A stretch of 64,000 nt of DNA from positions 5,456,001 through 5,520,000 of the forward strand of contig NZ_OZ245846.1 in assembly GCF_965228935.1 (NCBI RefSeq), in the 5' to 3' direction. Under the pieces are notes generated by a model. That model saw only the letters and a program-made list of their open reading frames with translations, searched no databases and was not told where the DNA came from. The stretch is from Ulvibacterium sp965228935 (GTDB taxonomy: Bacteria; Bacteroidota; Bacteroidia; Flavobacteriales; Flavobacteriaceae). Both the position numbers and the translations under genes were made by a program. How positions within the stretch are numbered: the stretch's first letter is position 1; every line of letters begins with the position of its first letter. Positions 16,673-26,401 of the stretch are shown here, in pieces.

Positions 16673-17803
16673 ATGATTGGAGGTAAACGTTTAAAATTGG
16701 TTCTAATTTATGGTATCTGCTGTTGTCTTGGGTATCCGAAACTCCAGGCACAGTCCGAATCGCTTCAAAAGGAATTGATGTCGTTGACCGATGAATACTT
16801 AAGGATAAACCCCGAGGCCAGTGGGGTAATCGCCTCGGTCAGTTATCCCAACGCGGCCGATTGGAAATACAGTACGGGGAACGTTGGTAGGGATGGAGAT
16901 ACTCCACTGTCCGGTGATGAGCGGTTCATCGCGGCAAGCATCACCAAAACATTTGTGGCCGCCTGCATTTTACAGCTGGAAGAAGAGGGGCACCTCTCCT
17001 TAAATGATAAGGTCATCCAATATTTGGACGAGTCCACCATTAAAAAACTGACCGAGTACCATGGAAAATCCTATGAACAGGAATTGACCGTGGAACATCT
17101 CCTGCGTCATACCAGTGGTATTTTTGACTATCTCAATAAAGGCCAGGTACATCTAAACGGCTACAAAAACCAACCGGAGCGGGAGTATACGCTTCAAGAA
17201 CGAGTAGATTTTGCCTTGGAATTGGGGGTAGCCACCCATAAACCGGGAAAATATGGTTACTCCAACACCAATTATATCCTTTTGGGAATGATAGCTGAAA
17301 AAGTGGACAATGCTACCATTGCGGACATCATTGAGCGTAGAATTACAATCCCACTGGGATTAAAAAACACCTCTTTGCAACCTTCCGATGACGTTGTTCC
17401 CCAAATGTTCAAAGGATACTATACCGATTGGGACCTGACCCGTTTTACCCTGCATTTCAACAAAATGAATCCCGCAGGGGGCGTACTTACCAATACGGAC
17501 GATCTGACGGTCTTTGCCCAAGAATTGTTCCGGGGTACTCTTTTTAAATCCCGGGAAACACTACAGAAAATGCTGGATTTTAAGAAAGGCTATGGTCTAG
17601 GCGTAATGCTCTTCGATAAATCGAAAAAGACGGGAAGGGTCATGGGCCATAGTGGTTTTGATCCGGGATATACTTGTTATTTGGCCTATCTGGAGGATTT
17701 GGATATCACTGTGGTAACCGTCATCAACCAATCGGAATTGGTCGTAAAAATGCCGGCCTTTTTAATCGTGAAAATAGTGCACCTGCTTAAAACGGGCCTA
17801 TAA
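16673..17803 (+). CDS. Serine beta-lactamase-fold hydrolase (class C/PBP-like), exported
   Basis: A 376-residue protein with a signal peptide (about residues 6-26, LKLVLIYGICCCLGYPKLQAQ). The PF00144 catalytic elements are visible: SITK (SxxK, about residues 91-94), the YSN motif in KYGYSNTNYILLGMIAE, and HSGFDPGY near the C-terminus in place of KTG. LRHTSGIFDYL is also characteristic. Family members are carboxypeptidases, esterases or beta-lactamases; resemblance is to the broad 'serine hydrolase' group, so drug resistance should not be assumed. Likely periplasmic. The sulfatase gene follows 70 bases downstream. Confidence 0.88.
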   Translation: MIGGKRLKLVLIYGICCCLGYPKLQAQSESLQKELMSLTDEYLRINPEASGVIASVSYPNAADWKYSTGNVGRDGDTPLSGDERFIAASITKTFVAACILQLEEEGHLSLNDKVIQYLDESTIKKLTEYHGKSYEQELTVEHLLRHTSGIFDYLNKGQVHLNGYKNQPEREYTLQERVDFALELGVATHKPGKYGYSNTNYILLGMIAEKVDNATIADIIERRITIPLGLKNTSLQPSDDVVPQMFKGYYTDWDLTRFTLHFNKMNPAGGVLTNTDDLTVFAQELFRGTLFKSRETLQKMLDFKKGYGLGVMLFDKSKKTGRVMGHSGFDPGYTCYLAYLEDLDITVVTVINQSELVVKMPAFLIVKIVHLLKTGL

Positions 17804-17872
17804 TCCTATCTTTTTGGTCTACATCCTATTTTTTGATTACTTTGGGAACCATAGGATTTAATAGGCTATTGG

Positions 17873-19345
17873 ATGTTTCGACTTTTTTTTGTTCTAGTTA
17901 TCACTTTCTTTTTTTCGGGATGCGTCAAAAATACACCTCCTAAGAAAATAAGGCCGAACCTACTTTTTATAGCCGTGGACGATTTGCGCACGGAACTGGG
18001 AGTATACGACTCCATTGTGAAATCTCCGAACTTGGACACCCTGGCCCGGACCGGATCTTATTTTACGCGCCATTATGTTCAAGTACCCACCTGCGGAGCG
18101 TCCCGCCATGCCCTATTGACCGGCATGCGCCCCTCAAAACCTATTCATCTATCCAACCAAGCCATAGAAAAGGAAATCTCCGGCAAACCGGAACAAGCCA
18201 TTCCCGAGACCTTTATCCATAAATTCAAGAGGGAAGGTTATCATACCGTAGGTATAGGAAAAATAAGCCATTCCGCAGATGGATGGGTATATGGCTATGA
18301 AGATCCCGTTTCAAAAAAAAGGGAACTGCCCCATAGCTGGAACGAACTGCTCTTTGATCCCGGACAATGGGAAACCGGATGGAATGCCTTTTTCGCCTAT
18401 GCCAATGGGGAAAATCGGCAGAGCCTAAAAAAACAAGTAAAACCTTATGAGGAAGGTAATGTAGATGACGATGGTTATCCGGATGGACTCACTACCAAGC
18501 TTGCCCTCGCCAAATTGCGGGAGCTAAAAAACAAAGAAGAACCCTTTTTTATGGGTGTGGGTTACTTTAAACCCCATCTGCCTTTCAATGCCCCGAAAAA
18601 GTATTGGGATTTATATGACAGCCATCGAATTCCGCTCGCCCCCTACCCTAAAATTCCAGAAGACATTCATTTGAAAAGCCTTCATGAAAGTGGGGAGTTC
18701 AATCAATATGCCCTGGGTGAGGAGAAAGCGAGCTTATCAAAAGCGGTGTCGGATGCCTATGCCAAAAAATTGAGGCATGCCTATTTGGCCTCCATTAGTT
18801 ACATCGATGCACAGATTGGAAGACTGTGGAAGGAACTCAAGACTTTGGGACTGGACAAAAATACGATTATCGTTGTTTGGGGCGACCATGGTTGGCATTT
18901 GGGAGACCAACGGGTATGGGGTAAACATACCTTGTTCGAGAATGCCCTGAAAAGTACCTTGATTGTTAAATCGCCCTATCTAGAACACCAAAATCGGAAA
19001 GTAAATCAAATCATAGAAACCGTGGATATCTATCCGACACTTATGGAACTTTGTGACCTTAAAATCGATCATTCCATTGACGGGGAAAGTTTTGTGCATA
19101 CCATGGAATCTGACCAAAAACCATTGGATGGAGTTGCCTATGGATATTTTAAGAATGGTATTACCCTTCGTACGGATTCGTATCGGTTGACCCAATACTA
19201 TAGAGAGGAAGAACCGACCCTGGAACTTTATGACCATATCCAAGATCCGGAAGAGTCCAGAAACATTGCAAAGGACAATATGGAAATCGTACAGGGGCTA
19301 ATTCCTATTTTAGAGCAGGGTGATACCGGATTATATGACTTTTGA
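17873..19345 (+). CDS. Sulfatase, iduronate-2-sulfatase-like lipoprotein
   Basis: A 490-residue formylglycine sulfatase. The N-terminus (to SGC17) is a lipoprotein signal. Metal ligands D36-D37 lie in AVDDLRTELGVYDS and the formylglycine motif is C74-G-A-S-R78, an alanine variant of CxPSR. The end segment VWGDHGWHLGDQRVWGKHTLFENA is typical of iduronate-2-sulfatase relatives (SulfAtlas S1_7-like, from memory). Substrate is probably a sulfated polysaccharide from algae or animals. It needs a formylglycine-generating enzyme, which is not in this window. No SusC/SusD or glycoside hydrolase accompanies it. Confidence 0.88.
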   Translation: MFRLFFVLVITFFFSGCVKNTPPKKIRPNLLFIAVDDLRTELGVYDSIVKSPNLDTLARTGSYFTRHYVQVPTCGASRHALLTGMRPSKPIHLSNQAIEKEISGKPEQAIPETFIHKFKREGYHTVGIGKISHSADGWVYGYEDPVSKKRELPHSWNELLFDPGQWETGWNAFFAYANGENRQSLKKQVKPYEEGNVDDDGYPDGLTTKLALAKLRELKNKEEPFFMGVGYFKPHLPFNAPKKYWDLYDSHRIPLAPYPKIPEDIHLKSLHESGEFNQYALGEEKASLSKAVSDAYAKKLRHAYLASISYIDAQIGRLWKELKTLGLDKNTIIVVWGDHGWHLGDQRVWGKHTLFENALKSTLIVKSPYLEHQNRKVNQIIETVDIYPTLMELCDLKIDHSIDGESFVHTMESDQKPLDGVAYGYFKNGITLRTDSYRLTQYYREEEPTLELYDHIQDPEESRNIAKDNMEIVQGLIPILEQGDTGLYDF

Positions 19346-19429
19346 CTACAGAAAAACCGGCTTTACAACATAGGATTAGCATAAGTAAAAACTTTTGTTA
19401 CATTTGCCCCGGTAATACAAAATCTAGCG

Positions 19430-20179
19430 ATGAACGTTCTTGGTATTGATATTGGCGGCTCTGGGATGAAGGGGGCCTTAATAGATTCATTTACAGGGGA
19501 AATGCTTACGGAGCGCTTTAGGATTCCTACTCCTGAATCTAAAAAACCCAAGGATATGGCCCAAGTCTTCAAGGAAATCGTAGATCATTTTGATTATAAG
19601 GGGCCCATTGGCTGTGGATTTCCTACCGTAATCAAACATGGAATCTGCAAATCACCGGGCAACCTGCACAAAAAGTGGCTTGGGGTAAACGTTAAGGAAC
19701 TTTTTAGTAATATCACGGGACTTCCGGTAACGGTCATTAACGATGCCGATGCCGCAGGTTATGCCACAATGAATTATGGTATCGGAAAAGGAAAGGGAGG
19801 TCTGGTGATTATGATTACCATTGGAACGGGATTGGGCAGTGGTGCTTTTTTGGATGGTGAACTGATCCCCAATTTTGAGCTAGGCCAGATTCCCTACAAA
19901 AAGTATAAAAAAATTGAAACTTGGGCCGCGGCCTCGGCCAAGGAACGCGAGGAGCTTAGTTACAAAAAATGGGGCAAGCGATTCAACGTTTTTTTGGAAT
20001 TCGTAGAATTGTTGGTGTCCCCGGACTTGATTATTTTGGGAGGGGGTACCTCCAAGGATTTTGACCAGTTTAGGGAGTATATAAAAATCGATACTCCGGT
20101 AATACCGGCAGAGCTCCGGAATCATGCTGGTATCGTTGGGGCGGCCGCGGCGGCATTGCATCAGGCCCCGATAGATTAA
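19430..20179 (+). CDS. ROK-family kinase, polyphosphate-glucokinase-like
   Basis: A 249-residue cytoplasmic protein. LGIDIGGSGMKGALID (residues 4-19) is the phosphate-binding loop of ROK/PPGK kinases; IGCGFPTVIKHG, VTVINDADAAGYAT (catalytic Asp), ITIGTGLGSG and ELGQIPYKKYKKIETWA follow. The pattern and length match the polyphosphate glucokinase branch, which phosphorylates glucose with polyphosphate or ATP. The usual CxCxxGC zinc motif of other ROK proteins is absent, as is normal for this branch. It is 85 bases downstream of the sulfatase and probably separately expressed. Confidence 0.85.
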   Translation: MNVLGIDIGGSGMKGALIDSFTGEMLTERFRIPTPESKKPKDMAQVFKEIVDHFDYKGPIGCGFPTVIKHGICKSPGNLHKKWLGVNVKELFSNITGLPVTVINDADAAGYATMNYGIGKGKGGLVIMITIGTGLGSGAFLDGELIPNFELGQIPYKKYKKIETWAAASAKEREELSYKKWGKRFNVFLEFVELLVSPDLIILGGGTSKDFDQFREYIKIDTPVIPAELRNHAGIVGAAAAALHQAPID

Positions 20180-20185
20180 ACCATC

Positions 20186-20668
20186 CTATTTCCCTTTCTT
20201 TTTCAATTTTTGTTCTTCCTCCGCAAGAAACGCCAAACTTCTTTGTACCTGTTTGTCAATGTCCTTTATAGGCTTTATGGTATAGATCAGACTCCTTTTT
20301 TTACCATCGGACAACGCTTGGAAAATTGAATTGGCATGCTCATCCTGACTTAATAAAACTTTGAGCACTTCAGGAATTTCCACTCCCAATGGATTGGGGT
20401 CTTCCTTGATTTCAAAGGAGGTCTCATCACCCAAATCCTTTTTCAAACCTTGGATGTATTTGTTCGCCACGATAATAAAGAAGTTACCATTCCCCAGATG
20501 GTTGAGGCCACAGGAATAGGAAATGGAATCCTCTAGGGTACAGACCAATCGTGTGGATCTTTTCTTGGCAAAGGTATCCACAATTTTCGCGTCTATCTCA
20601 AAGTAATAATATCCCCCCTTTCGCTTTTCCAGTTTACGGATGGGCTGTCTAAGCTTAAATATGTGCAT
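20186..20668 (-). CDS. DUF1905/YdeI-OmdA-type protein
   Basis: From ATG 20668 (MHIFKLRQPIRKLEKRKGGYYYFEI) the protein is 160 residues; an upstream extension to 20833 overlaps the SDR gene and is unlike the family. The first half resembles DUF1905 (beta-barrel, VDTFAKKRSTRLVCTLEDSISYSCGLNHLGNGNFFIIVANKY). The second half (IPEVLKVLLSQDEHANSIFQALSDGKKRSLIYTIKPIKDIDKQVQRSLAFLAE) is a YdeI/OmpD-associated helical domain. Function unknown; the family name comes from bacteriocin-protection annotations, which should not be taken literally. It lies 40 bases after the SDR gene on the same strand. Confidence 0.8.
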   Translation of the reverse strand: MHIFKLRQPIRKLEKRKGGYYYFEIDAKIVDTFAKKRSTRLVCTLEDSISYSCGLNHLGNGNFFIIVANKYIQGLKKDLGDETSFEIKEDPNPLGVEIPEVLKVLLSQDEHANSIFQALSDGKKRSLIYTIKPIKDIDKQVQRSLAFLAEEEQKLKKKGK

Positions 20669-20708
20669 ACTTTGGTTTTGATGAAGGCCAGCTGTTCGCT
20701 CTGAAGGC

Positions 20709-21497
20709 TCAAATGGCCCTGTGCGATTGACTCGCCTCCCTTCGGTCGTCATAGCTATCGGAAATCTGCTTGTCGAACTTCTTGGGGGACTCAAAATTGA
20801 GTCGATTGTCCTTGAGTCGTTGTTCCCCTCCAAAGATAAAATGCAGTTCTTTTTTCATCAATGCCTGAATGGATCTCTCGGCCACATATTCCGGGGAATC
20901 CATTTCGCGCCCCTTGAACTTCTGCATCATTTCCGTATCCGTTGCAGTAGGGTATACACAGGTTACCGAGATTTTAAACGGTTGAAGCTCCCGCCTCAAG
21001 GAATCCGAAAATTGGCGTATCCCTGCCTTGGCACTTCCATATACCGCATAAAAGGGCATGCCCAAAAGTCCCAAACCTGAGGAAACATTTAAAATTGCCG
21101 CCTCCCTCGAAGATTTGAGCAAAGGCAAACAGTATTTGGTAAGAAACAGTACCGCCGTAAGGTTTACGGCTACCTGATCATAGATCTCCTCGTCCGGGAT
21201 ATCCTCCAAGGCCCCGGCAGAAACGATACCCGCGTTGTTGATCAGCACATCCAAACGGCCCCACCTATCCTCAATTTTAGAGGACATTTCCCGAAGCACT
21301 CCGATATCGCCCACATTTCCATTGACAAACAGAAAATTTGTCGCCTCAAAGTCCTCGGAGAGTCGCTCTAAATTTTTTTTATCCCTGGCAATTACCGCAA
21401 TATCCTTAACCCCATGTTTTATAAGTTCCGCAATCATACATCTCCCAATACCACGGGAGCCGCCCGTAATCAAGACTTTCTTTCCCCTTAGCTTCAT
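20709..21497 (-). CDS. Short-chain dehydrogenase/reductase (classical SDR)
   Basis: A 262-residue cytoplasmic oxidoreductase with all classical SDR landmarks: TGGSRGIG (residues 11-18, cofactor loop), VLINNAGIVSAGA, ILNVSSGLGLLG (catalytic Ser) and YAVYGSAKAGIR (Tyr-x-x-x-Lys). CVYPTATDTEMMQKFKGREMDSPEYVAERSIQALMKKEL is the substrate-side loop seen in acyl or steroid-type SDRs. Cofactor and substrate are not fixed. It probably shares a transcript with the DUF1905/YdeI gene downstream. Confidence 0.88.
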   Translation of the reverse strand: MKLRGKKVLITGGSRGIGRCMIAELIKHGVKDIAVIARDKKNLERLSEDFEATNFLFVNGNVGDIGVLREMSSKIEDRWGRLDVLINNAGIVSAGALEDIPDEEIYDQVAVNLTAVLFLTKYCLPLLKSSREAAILNVSSGLGLLGMPFYAVYGSAKAGIRQFSDSLRRELQPFKISVTCVYPTATDTEMMQKFKGREMDSPEYVAERSIQALMKKELHFIFGGEQRLKDNRLNFESPKKFDKQISDSYDDRREASQSHRAI

Positions 21498-21644
21498 GTA
21501 AATCGATTTTCTTTAATTGAATTAGCTTCTTCAATTTATACAAATTACATGGCAATTGGTTCAAAAAAATCCAGCCTTGTGCAATTAATAGTAAAGCCGC
21601 AAATACAAGACATGCAGATTACCGATTTGACAAAATAGACCTCT

Positions 21645-21680
21645 CAAAAACAAAAAACCTTGAATCGGATTCAAGGTTTT
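21645..21680 (-). terminator. Rho-independent terminator of typA
   Basis: AAAACCTTGAATC and GATTCAAGGTTTT form a nearly loopless perfect stem (21654-21680). On the minus strand it is followed by TTTTTTGTTTTT-like sequence, 12 bases beyond the typA stop. Confidence 0.88.
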
Positions 21681-21691
21681 CAAAGACAGTA

Positions 21692-23491
21692 TTAATCGAT
21701 TTTATTTCGCTTGCGGTCCACTTCCTTTAAAAATATCTTTCGTAGCCGAAGGTGTTTCGGGGTAACTTCAACATACTCGTCTTTTTGGATATATTCCAAG
21801 GCCTCCTCCAAGGAAAACTTTATGGCAGGGACAATTTTAGCCTTGTCGTCGGCCCCTGCCGAACGTACATTGGAAAGCTTTTTGGTCTTGGTGACATTAA
21901 CGGTCATATCATCGCCCCGAGAATTCTCTCCAATGACCTGCCCTTCATAGATATCCTCTCCCGGATCGATAAAGAACTTGCCCCGCTCTTGGAGTTTATC
22001 AATGGAATAAGGAATGGCCTTCCCATTCTCCATGGAGACCAAGGATCCGTTCTGGCGTTGCGGGATATCACCCTTCATGGGTTGGTACTCCAAAAATCGG
22101 TGTGTCATTATGGCCTCTCCGGCCGTGGCCGTCAACAATTGATTCCTTAAACCAATGATTCCCCGGGAAGGGATATTGAACTCACAGACCATTCGCCCCC
22201 CTTTGGCTTCCATATGGGTCATTTCCCCTTTTCGAATGGAGACCATTTCAACCGCCTTCCCCGAAACCTCCTCTGGCAGATCTATGGTCAATTGCTCCAT
22301 GGGTTCACATTTTGTACCCTCTATGGTCTTGATAATAACCTGTGGCTGACCTATTTGCAGTTCGTAACCTTCCCTTCGCATGGTTTCGATCAAAACGGAA
22401 AGATGGAGCACCCCCCGTCCAAAGACCATAAATTTATCGGCACTATCGGTCTCTTCTACCCTTAAGGCCAAGTTCTTTTCAAGTTCCCGCTCCAACCGTT
22501 CCTTGATGTGTCTTGAAGTAACAAATTTGCCATCCTGCCCAAAAAATGGACTATCGTTTATGGTAAAAAGCATACTCATGGTAGGCTCGTCTATGGCAAT
22601 GGTCTTTAATCCCTCGGGGTTTTCGATATCGGCTATGGTATCCCCGATTTCAAACCCTTCCAGACCCACAATAGCACAGATATCCCCGACTGCCACTTCC
22701 TGAACTTTTTTCCTGCCCAAACCCTCAAAAGTAAAGAGCTCCTTTATTTTTGATTTAACGAGGCTTCCGTCCCTTTTGACCAAGGAAATCTGTTGCCCCT
22801 CCCTTAAGCTTCCCCGTTGTAGTCTGCCTATGGCGATCCTACCGGTAAAGGAAGAATAATCCAAGGAGGTAATCAGCATTTGGGTATTGCCCTCCTCCGC
22901 CGTAAAACTGGGAATATGTTCAATGACCATATCTAATAAGGGTTCTATGGAGTCCGTTTCCTTTTTCCAATCATCGCTCATCCAATTATGCTTTGCCGAT
23001 CCGTATACCACGGGAAAGTCCAATTGCCATTCCTCCGCCCCCAATTCGAACATAAGATCGAATACCTTTTCATGTACCTCTTCCGGGGTACAATTCTCTT
23101 TGTCTACCTTATTGATGACCACACAGGGCTTTAGCTTCATATCTATGGCCTTTTGCAATACAAATCGGGTTTGTGGCATGGGGCCCTCAAAGGCATCTAC
23201 CAGCAACAAAACGCCGTCCGCCATATTCAGCACTCGTTCCACTTCTCCACCAAAATCCGCGTGCCCAGGGGTATCTATGATGTTTATTTTGGTGTCCTTA
23301 TAGGTTACGGAGACATTCTTGGAGACTATGGTAATCCCCCGCTCCCGTTCCAAATCGTTATTATCCAAAATCAAATCGCCTGTATTTTCGTTCTCCCGAA
23401 ACAACTGGCAATGGTGCATGATCTTATCGACCAAGGTGGTCTTGCCGTGGTCTACATGCGCGATGATGGCAATATTCTTTGTACTGGTCAT
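21692..23491 (-). CDS. typA: Translational GTPase TypA/BipA
   Basis: A 599-residue protein of the usual family length. GTPase motifs are complete: IAHVDHGKTTL (G1), RERGITI (G2), DTPGHADFGGEVER (G3), NKVD (G4) and a G5 near VYGSAKH. Elongation-factor domains II and III and the family's C-terminal domain follow (ending VEVTPKHLRLRKIFLKEVDRKR). BipA binds the ribosome and aids 50S assembly, mainly under cold or stress. It is single, has a strong terminator and belongs to the conserved backbone. Confidence 0.97.
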   Translation of the reverse strand: MTSTKNIAIIAHVDHGKTTLVDKIMHHCQLFRENENTGDLILDNNDLERERGITIVSKNVSVTYKDTKINIIDTPGHADFGGEVERVLNMADGVLLLVDAFEGPMPQTRFVLQKAIDMKLKPCVVINKVDKENCTPEEVHEKVFDLMFELGAEEWQLDFPVVYGSAKHNWMSDDWKKETDSIEPLLDMVIEHIPSFTAEEGNTQMLITSLDYSSFTGRIAIGRLQRGSLREGQQISLVKRDGSLVKSKIKELFTFEGLGRKKVQEVAVGDICAIVGLEGFEIGDTIADIENPEGLKTIAIDEPTMSMLFTINDSPFFGQDGKFVTSRHIKERLERELEKNLALRVEETDSADKFMVFGRGVLHLSVLIETMRREGYELQIGQPQVIIKTIEGTKCEPMEQLTIDLPEEVSGKAVEMVSIRKGEMTHMEAKGGRMVCEFNIPSRGIIGLRNQLLTATAGEAIMTHRFLEYQPMKGDIPQRQNGSLVSMENGKAIPYSIDKLQERGKFFIDPGEDIYEGQVIGENSRGDDMTVNVTKTKKLSNVRSAGADDKAKIVPAIKFSLEEALEYIQKDEYVEVTPKHLRLRKIFLKEVDRKRNKID

Positions 23492-23632
23492 ACCCTTGAT
23501 TTTAAGCGTGCAAAGATACGCCTAATTTTCTCTTGTCGACCAGATCTTATATTATTTTTATGTTGTTGATTTTTAGGAAGTTATTTTTGCATTTAAAAAC
23601 ATGGATGGAAGAAGTGTATTGCAAATCCGATT

Positions 23633-24217
23633 TCATTCAAATACCGGTTTTCTTGACTTCCGTTTGGTGGCCACCCATCCGAAGTTTATATTCAACAAGG
23701 GGCCATAACCGGAAAGTGCACCATCGCCCCGATAGTAGCCCGCACCGAGTTCCATATTAAAATTAAACCCTTTGGGGTAGGTTCTTTGAATACCGTAGAC
23801 CAGGCCATAAAAACCTAGATTAAAATCGTCGGGGCCATCAATATCCGTGGCCAAGCGAAGTTGGGAAAAGAAAATGGCCTGTGCCGCAGCAATGTAATTT
23901 CCAGAGTTCCCTGAAACATTTCTACCCTTCGCTATCCGTCTATTTAAATTATGGTAGTAACGATACCTATTATTCCAGGCCAGCCCCAGGGCATATCCTT
24001 CTTGATAGGTAGCCAGACCCAAACCCAGACTGGTGGAAACGGTTTGGTTTCTAAAAATGCCGAGCTCATAACTCAGCCCCGGCGCAAAAAGGTCGAATTT
24101 AAACTGGTGTCGCTCCAAATTGATAAGGCCACTCCCTTTTTCCTGGATTTCCAAGCGTTGTCCATTAATCCAAAGCGGTAAGGACATTACAAAACACAGC
24201 AGTACCAGTTTACCCAT
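23633..24217 (-). CDS. Putative outer-membrane beta-barrel protein, unknown
   Basis: A 194-residue protein with a signal peptide ending INGQ (residue 19). The rest alternates hydrophobic and polar residues with many Gly, Tyr and Asn (TVSTSLGLGLATYQEGYALGLAWNNRYRYYHNLNRR, FNLGFYGLVYGIQRTYPKGFNFNMELGAGYYRG, LLNINFGWVATK), the look of an eight-stranded outer-membrane barrel. No family is recognised. It is divergent from kdsA, which may be coincidental. Confidence 0.65.
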   Translation of the reverse strand: MGKLVLLCFVMSLPLWINGQRLEIQEKGSGLINLERHQFKFDLFAPGLSYELGIFRNQTVSTSLGLGLATYQEGYALGLAWNNRYRYYHNLNRRIAKGRNVSGNSGNYIAAAQAIFFSQLRLATDIDGPDDFNLGFYGLVYGIQRTYPKGFNFNMELGAGYYRGDGALSGYGPLLNINFGWVATKRKSRKPVFE

Positions 24218-24290
24218 AGATTTTGATTCGTTAGGCTAAATCTAAAAAGGAAACCAGGCTTAAGTACTATCTTTATGCAAAATTTAAGAT

Positions 24291-25112
24291 ATGGATCTCT
24301 CGCTCATCCCTCAGATCAAACATACCCAAGGCGACAATTTTTTTCTACTCTCAGGCCCATGTGCTATCGAGGGGGAGGACATGGCCTTACGGATTGCCGA
24401 ACATATTGTAAAGCTCACGGACAAACTAAATATGCCCTACATATTTAAGGGAAGTTTTAAAAAGGCCAATCGGAGTCGTGTCGATTCCTTTACGGGTATT
24501 GGGGATGAAAAAGCCCTAAAAATACTCCGTAAGGTATCCGAGACCTTTGAAGTACCCACGGTAACGGACATCCATGAGGTGTCGGATGCGGATAAGGCTG
24601 CCGCGTATGTAGATGTGCTTCAAATCCCGGCCTTTTTGGTACGCCAGACAGATTTGGTGGTCGCGGCCGCAAAAACCGGGAAAACGGTAAACCTTAAAAA
24701 AGGGCAGTTTATGAGCCCGGAGAGTATGCGACACGCCGTCACCAAGGTAACGGATTCCGGTAACGAACAAGTCATCATTACCGATCGCGGTACCATGTTC
24801 GGCTATCAGGATATGGTGGTAGACTTTAGGGGCATCCCTACCATGAAGGCATTTGCCCCTGTGGTATTGGACGTAACCCACTCCCTGCAACAGCCCAATC
24901 AATCCTCCGGGGTAACCGGTGGAAGACCCGCTTTGATCGAGACCATGGCCCGGGCGGGAATTGCGACCGGGGTAGACGGACTTTTTATGGAGACCCACTT
25001 TGACCCGGCCAACGCCAAAAGCGATGGGGCCAATATGCTGCCCTTGGATCGCTTGGAGCGACTATTGACCCATCTTACGGTACTGAGAAAGACCGTTAAT
25101 GGACTTATCTAA
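24291..25112 (+). CDS. kdsA: 3-deoxy-8-phosphooctulonate synthase
   Basis: A 273-residue enzyme condensing phosphoenolpyruvate with arabinose 5-phosphate to make KDO 8-phosphate for the lipopolysaccharide core. Visible motifs: FFLLSGPCAIEGEDMALRIAEHI, YIFKGSFKKANRSR (PEP site), GVDGLFMETHFDP, VTDIHE and DVLQIPAFLVRQTDL. The absence of the Cys metal ligand at the start (the N of other enzymes) is not clear by eye, so I do not assign it to the metal-dependent or independent class. Length and order fit the family, and it stands alone. Confidence 0.96.
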   Translation: MDLSLIPQIKHTQGDNFFLLSGPCAIEGEDMALRIAEHIVKLTDKLNMPYIFKGSFKKANRSRVDSFTGIGDEKALKILRKVSETFEVPTVTDIHEVSDADKAAAYVDVLQIPAFLVRQTDLVVAAAKTGKTVNLKKGQFMSPESMRHAVTKVTDSGNEQVIITDRGTMFGYQDMVVDFRGIPTMKAFAPVVLDVTHSLQQPNQSSGVTGGRPALIETMARAGIATGVDGLFMETHFDPANAKSDGANMLPLDRLERLLTHLTVLRKTVNGLI

Positions 25113-25474
25113 TATTCCATTTTTTTAATTACCTGAATTTCAATGATATAACTAATATTGTTTTAGTAAGAAGACCCTCATTTTTTGGTGAACGCTTATC
25201 GATAAAAATTCTTTTTTCGTCTACAAAATCAGACTATTAGTATATCATTTTTTTTCCCTATTCGAGTTCGGTTTATCTTCATACGAGAATACGATCTTAT
25301 ACCGCGTTTTCCGCAACGAATAGATATACGTATCCATTACAATGATCAGGTGTCTACTGTACGCGTTTTAACCCATGGGGCTACATCTGACAAGTCTGTT
25401 GAGCGGTATGTTTACCTGCCATCGCCTATGGGAGGTCTGGAATCCATTTTTCAATACTAAAAATTTAAAGCCTT
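25113..25474. other. Intergenic region without a gene
   Basis: About 360 A+T-rich bases upstream of the acidic lipoprotein gene. I see no open frame of interest and no RNA gene; it presumably holds the lipoprotein promoter. Confidence 0.5.
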
Positions 25475-26350
25475 ATGAAAAAGCGAATTGTAAAGATAGT
25501 CTCCTTGTTCATGGGAGCCATACTTCTTTTAAGTTGTCAGGATGACAATGAAAGCAGTGACACGGGTGAATTTAATACTGCGGCAGTGATTACCCAAATG
25601 GAAAAAAATGAACTGGAAGCAGCAGTTAACGAAATAAATAGTGCCGTAGGCAACAACTTTGGGGTAGATACAAGCACAAGTAAAACCGTAAGTACCGAGA
25701 AGACCTTTGGTTGTATGGATATCACTTCGGAAGAGGATGAGGAAGGAAACATTGGGGTCATCATCGATTATGGGGAAGCTTGTGAACTTAGAAACGGGGA
25801 TGTGGTCTCCGGTAGAATTTTAATAAGCTATACCGCAGAGGATAGTGAAGATAATGACTTTGTAATAGACTACACGCTAGAAAACTACGTCTACAATGAC
25901 ATAGTTGTTACGGGAAGTGCCCAGGCCATTTATGATTTTGAAAACGAGGAAGGGAATCTGGTCTATGCCCATGAATCGAATTTTATGTTTACCTGGCCGG
26001 ATGGTTTGGAAGCAACGGACAACAGCAACTACTCCACTGAAACCGTATTCGAAAGTGATGAAGAAACCTTCTTTAACTTCTATAATCTAACGACCGGAAG
26101 CGGGGAAACGACTTTCAGCAATGGGGACAGTTATACGTTCCAAATCACCGAACCGTTACGAAGCGAGCCCCGATGCCGGTATTATGTCAGTGGCGTTGTT
26201 GTAAATACCCAGAATTCGGAAATCGTTACTTTGGATTACGGTGACGGGGAATGTGATGATAGCGCCATAGAGACGGACGGTGACGGTAATACAACGGTAA
26301 TTGACCTGGATGATGTTGAAGAGGATGAAGGTGATGATACCGGTACCTAA
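25475..26350 (+). CDS. Acidic lipoprotein of unknown function
   Basis: A 291-residue protein with a lipoprotein signal (MKKRIVKIVSLFMGAILLLSC, lipidated Cys21). The mature part is strongly acidic, rich in Asp, Glu, Asn, Ser and Thr. It resembles a beta-rich domain of the Bacteroidota surface-lipoprotein type (DVVSGRILISYTAEDSEDNDFVIDYTLENY, then TGSGETTFSNGDSYTFQITEPLR, CRYYVSGVVVNTQNSEIVTLDYGDGECDDSAI). A cysteine pair (CRYYVSG and GDGECDD) may form a disulfide. The end is a low-complexity acidic tail. No function can be assigned. Confidence 0.8.
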   Translation: MKKRIVKIVSLFMGAILLLSCQDDNESSDTGEFNTAAVITQMEKNELEAAVNEINSAVGNNFGVDTSTSKTVSTEKTFGCMDITSEEDEEGNIGVIIDYGEACELRNGDVVSGRILISYTAEDSEDNDFVIDYTLENYVYNDIVVTGSAQAIYDFENEEGNLVYAHESNFMFTWPDGLEATDNSNYSTETVFESDEETFFNFYNLTTGSGETTFSNGDSYTFQITEPLRSEPRCRYYVSGVVVNTQNSEIVTLDYGDGECDDSAIETDGDGNTTVIDLDDVEEDEGDDTGT

Positions 26351-26401
26351 TTTTTGAAAAATAAAGGGTTTTGCCAAAAACTGGATATTACAATCAATTT
26401 C

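Noticed and set aside
16498..16686. 62-codon frame covering the 32 bp palindrome
   Set aside because: The palindrome forces the start; overlaps the next gene's leader, no family signal.
16673..17803. Antibiotic-resistance beta-lactamase
   Set aside because: Has SxxK and YxN but HSG in place of KTG and the broad esterase/PBP look; resistance cannot be claimed.
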